A DNA stretch of 64,000 nucleotides from the NCBI GenBank assembly GCA_003290165.1, contig QNQO01005758.1, positions 310,001 through 374,000 of the forward strand, given 5' to 3'. Origin of the DNA: Berberis thunbergii. Its lineage: Eukaryota > Streptophyta > Magnoliopsida > Ranunculales > Berberidaceae. A program made the translations under genes and the position numbers. Positions 20,910-31,513 of this stretch are shown in pieces (position 1 is the first letter of the stretch; each line of letters starts with the position of its first letter). The notes beneath the pieces are model-generated. The model was not told where the DNA came from and ran no database searches. It saw nothing but the letters and a program-made list of their open reading frames with translations.

Positions 20910-21318
20910 CCACGGTTTTAAACCGTGGCTAACTGTTGCAACGGCTAAAAACCGTGGCTACCTTGCCACGGCTTAAAACCGTGGCCAAAGTTAGCCACAG
21001 CTTAAAACCGTTGCTACTTAATTAGACACGGTTTAAAATCGTTGCTAGTATCCATGCTTTATCACGGCTTAAAACCGTGGCTATTTTTGCCACGGCTAAA
21101 AACCGTTGCTATTCTTCTTGCAACGGTTTAAAACCGTGGCTAAATGCTGAAAATCACCACCCCTATTTAAGCATAAAACCGTTGCTACAATGTTTAGCAA
21201 CGGTTTATAGCCGTTACAAAGAATTTTGCGACGCCTCTGTAGCCCACGGCTCTTAGCCGTGGCAATGGGTTACGCCCACGGTATAGAACCGTTGCTAAAA
21301 GGGGTTTTTGGTGTAGTG
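20910..21318. repeat. Right subterminal repeats and terminus of CACTA-B
   Basis: About a dozen units of GCCACGG(C/T)TTAAAACCGTGGC or the GCAACGG...CCGTTGC variant, in both orientations, packed into 400 bases, ending in GGGGTTTTTGGTGTAGTG. Many units are near-perfect 20-21 bp palindromes. They are presumed binding sites for a transposase supplied in trans. Confidence 0.88.
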
Positions 21319-22151
21319 TTTTTGAAGGTTCTTTGCACACAAAAACGGAAGCTCCATGTGCAAAGAGAGCCTTCCTCGCAGAGTAAGTGAGCTCAATTAT
21401 TCAACACAGAACCCCGCTTAAGTATAGGGATCCTGGTTGCCCAACTATTTCTTGTATTATCGGTAATCATGTGATAGATAAGGCATTATTGGATTTAGGG
21501 GCGAGTGTTAATTTATTGCCATATTATGTTTATGAGCAATTAGGTTTCGATGGGTTAACACCGACTAGAGTAACACTGCAATTGGTAGATCGGTATGTCA
21601 GAGTCCCCCGGGGTGTTATAGAGGATGTGATTATCAAGGTTGAAAAATTTTATTACCCTATGGACTTTATAGTTCTTGATACACAACCTGTTCACAATCC
21701 CTCTAGTCACATTCTAGTCATTTTAGGTTGACCATTTTTGGCCACATCCAATGCCATTATTAACTGTAGGAATGGAATTATGAAATTTTCATTTGGCAAC
21801 ATGACCGTCGAACTCAACGTTTTTAATGTTAGTCAACAACCTCCCGAGCCCGAGGATGTTTGTGAAGTTGACATGATTGAGAGTTCGATGGAGAATTCTT
21901 TATTGTAGTCTGTATCAAATGAGCCCTTAGCAGCATGCTTGACTCACTTCGGTTTAGACTTCAATATTGATGATTCCATTAGGAAAGTGAATGCTTTGCT
22001 TGATTCAGCCCCTATTATGGATCCAGGTTACACATGGAAGCCTAAAGTGGAACTCCTTCCACTCAGTGAGTCAAAATTAAACCTTTCTGCTGATACCCAT
22101 TCCCTTTTCCGCTTGTTCATGATGACCCATTTGACATATGTCCTCTTGTGA
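21319..22151 (+). pseudogene. Athila aspartic protease segment, broken
   Basis: Continuation of the Athila gag-pol frame after CACTA-B. The first bases complete the K-F-L-K...CTHKRKL linker. Then SSIIQHRTPLKYRDPGCPTI, the retropepsin active site LDLGASVNLLP (DLGA in place of DTG/DSG, normal for this lineage), and IVLDTQPVHNPSSHILVILG. A TGA at 21729-21731 follows LVILG where Arg is expected (ILGRPFL). The frame continues to NMTVELNVFN, a TAG at 21906-21908, then the post-protease region ACLTHFGLDFNIDDSI...PGYTWKPKVELLPL typical of Athila. RT should begin soon after this, but it does not appear. Confidence 0.85.
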
Positions 22152-22770
22152 CTTCTACATGAAGTCTGATCCTCAGTATTCCTTGGAGAGACTACATGCC
22201 ATAGGTAGTGCTAATTCTAGGTTTGGGGGTGTTGTTGCGTTGTCTAACTCATCATCTTGGTGTAGTTCATTTTGTTATGATGAGCTTGTACCACCTGATA
22301 TATCTATAGTTACATCTACCTGCATCACATTTCCATTGACCAGGGCTCATTATGTGAATCCCATGTTCCTGAGTGAGGATTTCAATTTTCACCATTCTAA
22401 TGTGGAAATTATCCAATCTTCTGATTTGGAACCAGACTTAGGATGTTCCATTTTAGGAGTAAGGGATGATTCTTTGTTGCATATCACTACTTGTGACCCA
22501 TTCTTGTTTAAGATCTCTACTGACTTCCAAGGAATGCAAGCTTCTTTACAATTTCTATATGATTTTAGATGGTGTCCTTGCAATTTTTGGGATGTGCTAG
22601 TATATCTTGTGTCGCATGTGGTTGCTATTTTTTAGTGGACTGATCCTCAACTTTTCAGGTTGTTGGTATACGATTCCTTAACCCTTTTGACTCGTTTATA
22701 TCATAGACTGGGTTTGGAGGTGAATGTTCCCTATGTTCTTCCTCATCACTTCATGATATATCATTCATGA
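22138..22770 (+). other. Unrecognised open region where RT-integrase is expected
   Basis: An open frame (22138-22635, then stop and continuation to about 22770: WTDPQLFRLLVYDSLTLLTR) with no RT, RNase H or integrase motif. It is Ser/Phe-rich with an internal hydrophobic patch near its end (DVLVYLVSHVVAIF). Athila elements can have an env-like ORF downstream of integrase, and this could be a remnant of one, but I see no convincing similarity. There is no ATG that clearly starts it. Confidence 0.35.
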
Positions 22771-22830
22771 GGGAGAATATATGTCGGGTTGACGACATTA
22801 AACCAAACGCTCCTAGGAGGCAGCCTAGCT
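22771..22830 (+). other. Conserved post-pol block of the Athila-like element
   Basis: GTCGGGTTGACGACATTAAA followed by CCAAACGCTCCTAGGAGGCAGCC. A block of this form follows the coding region in many Athila-type elements, so the element's 3' non-coding part starts here and the missing RT-integrase must have been lost to its left. Confidence 0.6.
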
Positions 22831-22937
22831 TCAGTTGTGTCATTATGGTTAGTCTGGATTGATTTTGAGTTCTTTCTAGTTGCATTTCACTCATACTCGT
22901 TAGCTCCGTAACAATTTTGACTTACAACCGATACATG

Positions 22938-22958
22938 TAATTTTTATTATTATTATTA

Positions 22959-23047
<89 letters not shown>
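22938..23047 (+). repeat. (ATT)n microsatellite
   Basis: About 100 bases of TTA/ATT repeats, interrupted once by a G (ATTGTTATT). Confidence 0.95.
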
Positions 23048-25091
23048 TTATTTGTTTTCATTTGTGTCCTGTATTGTTTTTATCAATTTACCATGATGAG
23101 CCCATAGTTCTTATGTCTTTGAGCGTTCATTGGTGGAAGATTTTGTCGAAATTGGTAAAAAATTTCCCATGGTAATATCACTTTAACTCTCATCTTTTCT
23201 TTTTCCTGCATTTGTCATGATCATCATTTTATATATTGTGGACAATGTTTGGTTTAGGTTTGGGGGTGAGGTTTATTAGTTTTTCTGCATTCTTCGCAAT
23301 ATTTTGAAATGAAATGTATTTCACAATTGACTATTATATTCTACTAAATCTCCATTGAATACATAGTTAATTATGACTGTGTGAAAATTTTCGATTTGAA
23401 AATGCTTCAAAATCTAAGTTTCTTTCCAATGAAGAGGATGTGCTTTCAAATATGCTTTTAAATTTGAGGAATACATACTTTCACTTGTCACTTTTATATA
23501 TCAATAGGAAAACATAAGGTTTGATATTATCTTTAAGTCAAATATATTTCATGTGATTTTTTCGACTCGACCATTCTTGCACTATAAGCCGAGTTAGCAT
23601 GATTTGAAGTTAATCAGTAAGATATTAACTAGAAAACTTTAGAATAATAGTGGAGACTTAACCCTTGTGAGTTTTGAGACATCCTATTTTTCTTGAGGGT
23701 TATTAAATAAACTCTGACTTTTCTTGAGTTCGCATTTTTTTTTGTTGATGATCTCATTATTCTTGTTTCTTTTATTGATTGCTTTGAAAATGGTGTTAAA
23801 ATTGAATTATTACACTAGAACTTCTTGTTTTATTTAGTTAAGATGTCATAATACCGACTAGAGCTTAAGAAATGATATATGCATTTTTTTTTCTTTGAAC
23901 CGTTCTTTAGCCTTTTAGCCTACCCAATGATAAATATCCTTTTGCAGCCATTTGAACCTTTAAATCGACTTTTTCTTTGCTAACCCCATTTCCAGTACCT
24001 ACTTCATTTAAGGAGTAATATCCCATACTATTTTTATACTTACCCAATGTCTCTAAGAATGTGTATGGTTGATATATTTTTGGAAGGGAAAAATAAAAAG
24101 AGATAAAACTAAATATTCCATGAATCCTCGGGACTGAAATGTTTTATTGTGCAGAAGGGGAAAGCATGTCATATATATATATATAAATTGATGTTCAAAG
24201 AAAAAAGAAAAATATATATATGAAAAAGAATTTCGAAGGAAGAAAAATTAATGGTGTACAACATTGGTTTATTATTCAGAGCCCCACGTGCTTATTAAAG
24301 GATGTATCCATTCTTAGAAAATTTTCCCGTATCCTTTTCCATTCTTGTTAGCCAAAATCTTAGCCTCATTACAACCTAATAAAGACCTAATTGATCTTAA
24401 GTAAAAGTTTGGTTCATAGACGTGGAGATTAAATAAGCAAGAACTATGGCGTGTGATTCAACATTCTCAAAGTAATTGATATTCATGTCCATGAGATCAT
24501 ATTCATTTCATTCTTTGAAAAGTCCATTTTTCATGATTACTATATGTGAGATGTTTGTCTTTCCATAATTTATTATCTTTCTCACATATAAACTGAGTGA
24601 TAACTAACCAATTTTTGAGTGATTCATTTCTGAGTGACAAGAGAGATTTGTAGTCGAAACGTACAATTCAAAGGTTATCTAGTCATATCTTTGCTGAGAA
24701 AAATAAAGTTATGTTGATAAGCCCATGCACACACACACTTCGAGTTGGGAATCATTGATGAAATTTATTTAACCTTTGGGTATTATTAAATTGTTGTGAG
24801 ACTCTTTGATATATTATTGTGAGACTGTTAGCTGTTTTCAAAACTTTTTTGGCAATTAGATTCTTACTATGAGGATAATAGACTAAGTTAACATGTTTTG
24901 GAAATTTATTGAGTCATAATGTTTGTGGGTAACATTTCTGGAAACCCTCATGAGACTATAATTCATCCACTAGAGGTAATCTAGGGGTTTAAAGCCTTGT
25001 TTCACGTTTAAGGTAAGTGCAACCGATGATTCCTGCGAAAGTGAGTTAGAATTTTCTTTCTATTGTTTTGCTCGAGGACTAGCAAAATATA
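23048..25091 (+). other. 3' non-coding region of the Athila-like element
   Basis: Two kilobases of AT-rich sequence with no credible reading frame. Athila elements usually have long 3' regions like this. A small (AT)n patch occurs at 24172-24186. Near 25065-25090 the text TTTTGCTCGAGGACTAGCAA leads to the polypurine tract and is characteristic of the lineage. Confidence 0.6.
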
Positions 25092-25104
25092 GGTTTGGGG
25101 TATT
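25092..25104 (+). promoter_or_regulatory. Polypurine tract of the Athila-like element
   Basis: GGTTTGGGGTATT lies immediately before the TGATATTCACC start of the 3' LTR. It is the expected primer for plus-strand synthesis, though shorter in G than usual. Confidence 0.65.
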
Positions 25105-26877
25105 TGATATTCACCTAATTATTACACAGAATACTACCTAATTTATATTTGTTATTCACTTTGAGAATCTATTTTATATTAATTATTTAAATTTTGTATT
25201 TTTCAGGATTCAGAGCGTCAACGGATTAATGCAGAGTTCGAGGTGATAATAAACAATTTGGTGTTGACGAGCGGAGACGGGGGTGCAATTAACCCAACAC
25301 AATTACCCTAATTTTCTATAAAACCCAATAACCCTAATTTCTCTAAGGGGTTCTTCTCTCTTCTTCCACGTTCCTTCTCCCCTCCTTTTTTTTCCAGCCA
25401 CCACACCAATCCACCTTGCCGACAATCCTCGCTCGATAGGAGAGCCGGCAATGCGATAATCCCGCCATCACCACCTCACCTCGCCACCGTCCAACAACCA
25501 CAGCCGCCACCACCATTAGACACCACCTCCTCTCCCAGTTCCATCACGCCACACAGCAGCAAACCTCTTCATCCATTTCTCGTCACCTTGCCACCTTCCC
25601 TATCCAGCAACCAAACACCGAGCCCCGCCACCAGAGCACCAAACCTCCCTGTTTCACGTCAAATCTTCACCTCGCCACCAAGCTTCGCCATCATTGCCAT
25701 CTCTCGCCCGTTCTCGTCCTCTCTCCCATATCTTTCTCTGCTTGTTCTTCTTCTTCAGCAACACAACCACCGCCGCCGCCCTGTTCCACCTCGCGACAGA
25801 GCACCGCCCTGTCTCCCTCCTCCATTCTCTCTCTATTCCTCTTCAATCTCTCTTTGTTCATCCATCTCCCGACCCTCTCTCTCTCTTTTGCAAGGAAGTT
25901 TCACTGGAGAAGAAAAACTGGAACGAAGCAGCAGCGGTGGAACACAGGACGCGTCGCGCTAGAGAAGACAACCGCGCGACTTTGGCAGGAACCAACTGTT
26001 TTTCAAACAGTTAGCTATTGACACCCCGAGATCCTGTAAGAGCTACCACAATGCATTTGCAGCATTTTCTCAGGATGCACGTTCGTGCTGAGATGGATTC
26101 CGTTGATGTTGTGACCACCGTTACCATGGAGAGCTAAACCCTTCGCCAAGGCTAAGATGAAACCAATTGGGTTTCAAAAGTTTGTTCTAGTTTGACTTTT
26201 TATTGTATTATGTGCTTAACTACAAAATACATTTAATTTCTGTGTATTAGTAAATTACTTTCACTGATTATATCGGATTTGATCTAGACTAGTCGGTAGT
26301 TACAGTTTTCTTTACTAATATTTAAAACATTAGTTTTAATTGGTTAAGTTAGACTTGTGGTTGACTGTGTCGTAATAATACACTCAATGCTAGGAGTTGA
26401 AACTTAATAAGTTAGACTTGTGATTGAGTGTGTCGTAATAAGACACTCAATGCTAGGAGTCTATAATTTATGCTGAAGTTAATTGTAACATTGGATTTTA
26501 AAACTGAATTGTTCTAAACGATCACATCATCGATGCAAGCAAGAGATTCTCATCCCTAAAGCTTCTCGCTTTAGAAAATACTAAGTTAGATAAAAAAAAC
26601 TTGAAAAACCGAATTGGTGGATTCAATGCCTTGGTTTCCCTTCTCATATTCTTAAAAAAAATTATTTTGTTTTTAATTTGATTTTTAGTTTAGATATTTT
26701 GATTGTTGTAACCCCCATTTAAATTAGTTTATGTCAACTCTGAAATTTAATTGCAACCACAGTCCTTGTGGGATCGACCTGTACTTGCCATTGTCTACCA
26801 GTTAGACACTGTGCACTTGCAATTATTAAGACTAGGTTAAATTAACCTATTTATTTAGGTTAGTTAAATCTGCATCA
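25105..26877 (+). repeat. 3' LTR of the Athila-like element
   Basis: Starts TGATATTCACC after the polypurine tract and ends TGCATCA at 26877 (1773 bp). From 25343 on it aligns with the 5' LTR copy. It shows what lies left of the CACTA-A insertion point in the 5' LTR, including the TATA box. The pair of 53-bp duplicated segments is at 26345-26460. Confidence 0.9.
25317..25324 (+). promoter_or_regulatory. Probable LTR TATA box
   Basis: TATAAAAC within CTAATTTTCTATAAAACCCA, a plausible core promoter of the LTR. The CACTA-A target site corresponds to 25343-25345, about 26 bp downstream, close to the expected transcription start. Confidence 0.6.
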
Positions 26878-26984
26878 ATCTACTAAAATTTACATTTTTC
26901 GAGGATTTTTTCAAAAAATTTCAATATTTTTTTTCTAATTATCGTTTATTCTAATTATTTATCAATTTTTGAAACCACCCCTAA

Positions 26985-27018
26985 TTTGCTATTATTATTA
27001 TTATTATTATTATTATAA
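26985..27018 (+). repeat. (ATT)n tract beside the LINE 3' end
   Basis: About eleven ATT units lie directly left of the LINE. On the LINE's strand this reads as an A-rich (AAT)n tail after AAAAAATAAATG, so it may be the element's simple-repeat tail rather than a pre-existing microsatellite. Confidence 0.7.
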
Positions 27019-27081
27019 TCATTTATTTTTTGAAAGGCAAGTGTGGGGTATAAATGGGCTCCCCAGACCACAGAAAAAGAG

Positions 27082-30000
27082 TTATAAATTACAATCTGGC
27101 ATAATTCTTGCCTTTCGCATCATTATGAATAAAATATCCTTAAGATCTTGCGCAAAGGAGCTAGGAGTAATCTCCATAAACTCTGAACTAGGCATAGTGC
27201 TTGCAAGCTTATCTGCTGCTTGATTGGTATCTCTAAACACATGTATAACTCTGAATTCCTCAAACTCGGTCGGTGCATTTTTAATACGTCTTACTATATG
27301 TCGTGCTTCCCATGGGGGAACCTTGTTTGTGTTAAGGTACATCTGTGCATTGGATGGATCCATTCCAAGCGTAATTTTCCTTAACCCATATTGTTTAGTT
27401 AGTTTCACTCCCATCTCAACTCCTTGGGAGTTCATGTAACGCTACAGACTGACCCTGCTGCCGCAGCCAGCACAACGCCTTCACGGTCCCTTATAATTGT
27501 TGCAAAGCCTCCTCTATTACCAGCAAGTGATCCGAGTTAATCATGTACTCTTGACATTCTGGCCATCTCCATTGATGCGTGGTGCTGGTCCTCATTGCAT
27601 ATTGTACTGGCAACTTTAGTCTATCACAAAAACTGCGATTATAAGCATTGTCAGCCACTTTAATGTCCAGAACTGCTACCATTAGTCTGATATCCTTAAT
27701 GATCCTACTCACCAGATCTAATGATGTCATACGCACAGATTGAAATAATCTCCTATTTCTCTCTTGCCATATGTGATATACTGTTGCATTGAATGATAGC
27801 TTCCTCATCAGTGTGCTAACATTACTTCTTGTGAACTGCTGTGTGCACCACTCAATTTCTAAATGTAGATCCAATGGCACATGAATGAACCCCATGTAGT
27901 GTAAGATGTACGACCATGTGAATCTGGAATAGCAACAGTCGAAGAATATGTGTTTTTCATTCTCATGTTCTGTATTGCACAATCGGCACAGTGAGGCTTC
28001 AATTTTTTTTTCCAAGCCTTCAATTTGTCCTGGGTCTTCAGAGCTCGATGCATAACTAACCACGTTACAAAGCTCTACCTGGGGATACGTCCCTTAAACC
28101 AGACCAATCTCGCCTACTGGACGGGTTATTTCCTTCTTCTCAAATAGTGGTAAGCTGATCTATTTGAGAACTCACCGTCTTTCCCTCCTTTCCAGATAAC
28201 TTCATCTTGGCAGTTCACATCCAGTTCAACTGTGTCGAGTGCACCATAGATGTCATCAATCGCTGGACGCAGATAACTTGGAACTTCCCATTTGCCATCT
28301 CTTATTAAAGCACTTACTTTTGCATTTTTATGGAGTGTGGAGTTATATTTTAAGTGCTGAGGGAACTTTACCATGAGAATACCCATAGGGTGCCATGGGT
28401 CTTTCCATATTCTTGTGCCCTCACCATTGCCAATTAAGTGAGTAATGAGTGTCGTAGTCCTTGTTCTACTATTCAAAATGCTGCGCCAGCACCATGAGGA
28501 TTCTTGAGGTACCTCCATCAACTAGAAATCCTTATCTTTGATCAGATTTTTCCAAGTCCAGTGAACCCACAGGTTGTTCTTTCTTGTGACTAAATTTCAG
28601 ATATGTCTTGTTAAGGCTGCCTGATTTGAAATTTCCACACACCGAACTCCTAGGCCTCCTTCACTGTAAGGATGGCACACCTTCTCCCAACCAACCATAG
28701 GTAATTTGTTATAAGAGTCAGTAGCTGACCATAAGAAATTACGCATGATGGAATTCAGCTCATTAATTGTTTCTTTAGGGATAGCAAAGCAACTGGTCCA
28801 ATAGACATGTAAGTTGTTCAAGACAACTTTCACGAGAGTTAATCTGCCCGCATAAGACAAAACTCTGTTCTTCCAGGAGCCTATTCTTTTACTAGCTTTC
28901 TCAATCAAAGGGAGACAGTCCCTATGTGACAAACGTGTAGAGACCAATGGCAACCCCAGATATCTAACTGGAAGTGCATCCAACTTTAATTGGAGGGTAG
29001 AAGTAATTTGCTGCAGCTCATTATCTGCTATCCAATATACATATAAGTTGCTCTTAGCAGCATTTATTTTGAGGCCAGTACAAGCTATAAACCTGTGAAG
29101 CACCTCTGCTAATGTTGTGGCTGACTGTACATCACCATAGAAGAAGACCATTAGATCGTCCGCGAAGCTTAAATATGTGACAATAGTCATTACATTTGTA
29201 ATGGAGTTTGTATGTACCCTCCATTACCTTTTGTTTTAGTAAAAGATGGAAGATTTCCATAACTAACACAAAAAGGTAAGGAGACATTGGACAACCCTGT
29301 CTTATTCCTCTCGTTGCCTTGATGAAACCCTTGGGGGAACCATTTACTGCAATGGAGAATCGTGCTGTCATTATGCACGCACTGACCCGTGTTATGAAGA
29401 TCTCAGGAAATTGCATTTTGCGCATGATATCTATGATCTCATCCCGCCTAATCGTATCATATGCCTTTCTCAGATCAAACTTTGCAGCACATCTGGGTGG
29501 CCCGTGGTCTCGATGATAATTCCTTACAAGTTCATGTGCTAGCATGATATTGTAATGTATGTATCGCCCCTTAATAAAAGCCAACTGATTAAGACTAACC
29601 AACTTCGGGGTAAGGTTTTTCATCATGTTCATCATAATTTTGGTAATGCTATTGTAGAGAACGTTACAGCAAGAGATTGGTCTGAAATCAGTGAGATAAG
29701 AAGCATTACTCACTTTAGGAATTAATGTAACACACGTTGCATTTACCTCTCCAAGTAGTCGGTAGCTTGTAAAGAAATTCTGGATTGCTTTCACAAAGTC
29801 ATTGCCGATTATCCTCCACACCGATTTAAAGAAGAAAGAGGAAAACCCATCTGGCCCTGGAGCTTTGTCAGACTGTATAGAAGCAAGGGCTTCCGTTATC
29901 TCATCTCAGGTAATCGGCTCTATAAGTTTTGCTCCTTCCTCAAGGGAGATTGCATTGTCAAGTTGTAGGCTCTGAATAACTGATGGGTCATATGGTGCAT

Positions 30001-31235
30001 TAGTTCCACCAAAAACACCTTCAAAGTAGCGGACACATTCTTCACTAATATCATCCATGTTTGCTAGTTTTTCATTTTCTGCATTGTATAGGGATAGAAT
30101 CTTGTTCTTCGATCTTCTTTCCTTCAAATAATTGTGAAAATAAGCCACATTCTCGTCTCCATCCCGCATGAGCTTGGCTTTTGATTTCTGTCTGGCTTCT
30201 GACTCTTCATTTCTTATTGCAGCAGCATAACATCTCACTGCACTCTTCTCCTGCTCAGCCAACATAGCATCTAGTGGTTGTAGCTGAACTGCAGCTTGTA
30301 GATTGTCCATTGCTTGTTGTGTTGTAACCGTGTCAGTGCTCGCATTGATAAATTTATTTTTTCGCCAGACAACCAATTTGGATTTAACCTATTTGAGTTT
30401 CTTTACAAAACAATACATCGCATTGCCATTCGTCTCCACAGTCCATGCATCACGAACTACATCCATGTACCCTTGCTCGCTCGTCCAGTAATTAAAGAAC
30501 CTAAAAGGGATCGGTCCTGAGTTCTTCTTCTCATAAATAGTCAGAGTCATAGGGGAGTGATCTGAGATTCCAGGATGAAGAAACTCTGCTACTGCATTGG
30601 GGAGACTATTCAACCATTCATGGTTCACCATTACCCGATCTAATTTGCTCATGATCCTGCTTTTTCCAACTTGTTTATTACTCTATGTTAGGAAGTTACC
30701 CTTGTATTTGCAATCACCCGGTTGTGCATTCTGGGTGCAATAAAGAAGGTCTATAAAATGCGCTGGGCGTATCGGTTCCCCTCCTACTCGTTCTTGTGAA
30801 TTTAGGATGGAATTATAATCTCCCATGACTGCCCAAAGTTGATGATTGTGTTGTGAAAAGTCCCCAATCTCCTTCCATAGTGTCTTCCTGTTCAGATAAC
30901 TGTTATTACCATACACGAAAGTCAGTTTGCATGAAAACCCATTCGACCAAGTTGTCTCCATGAAGATTGCCTGATCTGACGTAGATATTACACTGACATT
31001 CACAGCCTGTGGATCCCAGGCCACCCATATCCTTCCTCCATGAATCAGCTCATTGTTGTCTATAACAACCCAGTCCTTCATCAGGTCTTTGCATATGCAT
31101 TTTCTTCTCGTTGCTTACTTTTGTCTCCAATAAACCCACTATACTTAACTTTTGTTTATTTATCAATGATCTTACTTCTCCCTGCTTTAGGGGGTCATTA
31201 AGACCCCTCACATTCCAACATCCCACTCTAATCAT
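27082..31235 (-). pseudogene. LINE ORF2: endonuclease, reverse transcriptase, zf-RVT and RNase H
   Basis: Enzyme ORF that nicks target DNA and copies the RNA. Order on the minus strand: start MIRVGCWNVRGLNDPLKQ at 31235, then after a frameshift the endonuclease with WAVMGDYNSIL and SKLDRVMVN...GISDHSPM (to 30389). Next is the RT with TDFRPISCCNV, AKFDLRKAYDTI, GIRQGCPMSPYLF and the catalytic box SFADDLMVFF (about 29150-29180). After the palm come QAALTR and the zf-RVT motif CRLCNTEHENEKHIFFDC (about 27955-28010). The C-terminal RNase H domain (27082-27490) keeps ITLGMDPSNAQ and DTNQAADKLA, but its first Asp/Gly segment seems lost. At least six interruptions separate the blocks. The FADD active site itself is intact. 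Confidence 0.9.
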
Positions 31236-31260
31236 TGAAGGTCTTGTTTAGATTGACTTA

Positions 31261-31289
31261 CCCCCCACCCCCCCCCCCCCCCCCCCCCC
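31261..31289. repeat. Poly-C/poly-G homopolymer
   Basis: CCCCCCA followed by 22 C residues lies between LINE ORF1 and ORF2. On the LINE strand it reads as poly-G and would encode a glycine run in one frame. It could be true slippage or an assembly or sequencing artefact. Confidence 0.9.
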
Positions 31290-31513
31290 ATGTCGAGTAT
31301 CCTGCCTCCCCAATTTACAATTCTGTTTGTGATTAGGGTGTATACCTTGCTTCCCTATAGAGCTGGATTCACCTTGATGCATGGTAGTTCCCGTGGAGCT
31401 CTTGTTGTGTACCAATGATTTTAGGCGCACCTGTCCCTTTGGGTTTTTAAGAATTCCTCTCCTATTCTGCATCATTGGCCCTGCCTTTCGTGCGTTGATT
31501 TCCTTTTGAGGTT

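Larger units (their letters stand above)
10116..21318 (+). mobile_element. Non-autonomous CACTA element carrying many host gene fragments (CACTA-B)
   Basis: An 11.2-kb insertion with termini CACTACACCAAAAGGCC (left) and GGTTTTTGGTGTAGTG (right), flanked on both sides by TTT (10113-10115 and 21319-21321). Removing the element and one TTT rejoins the Athila gag-protease frame exactly. Both ends have dense subterminal repeats made of palindromic GCCACGGTTTTAAACCGTGGC-like units. No transposase gene is present. Instead the interior carries exon-intron fragments recognisable as VPS22/SNF8, ALMT, a probable ATM kinase, a bHLH factor, an ACT-repeat (ACR) protein, a Dicer-like helicase, gamma-COP, an ABCB transporter, a KH-domain protein, an ERD6-like sugar transporter, alpha-galactosidase and a folate/biopterin transporter, all on the plus strand. 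Transduplication by CACTA elements is known (soybean Tgm-Express1, morning glory Tpn1); this is a rich example. Confidence 0.9.
5450..26877 (+). mobile_element. Athila-like Ty3/gypsy LTR retrotransposon, defective, split by CACTA-B
   Basis: Plus-strand LTR retrotransposon. Two near-identical LTR segments (5450-6984 and 25343-26877) flank a PBS complementary to tRNA-Asp, an Athila-type gag, a retropepsin segment, a long 3' region and a polypurine tract. The first part of the 5' LTR lies left of CACTA-A, outside the window. By eye the LTRs differ at about 17 of 420 compared sites (~4%), suggesting a fairly recent insertion. No RT, RNase H or integrase could be found, so the copy is non-autonomous. 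CACTA-B (10116-21318) lies inside. The right end is TGCATCA at 26877, followed by ATCTA, which would be the 5-bp target duplication; its partner is not visible. Confidence 0.87.

Noticed and set aside
22938..23047. CRISPR-like regular repeat
   Set aside because: Simple (ATT)n microsatellite without spacers; the 70-bp and 177-bp arrays are also ordinary tandem repeats in a plant genome.
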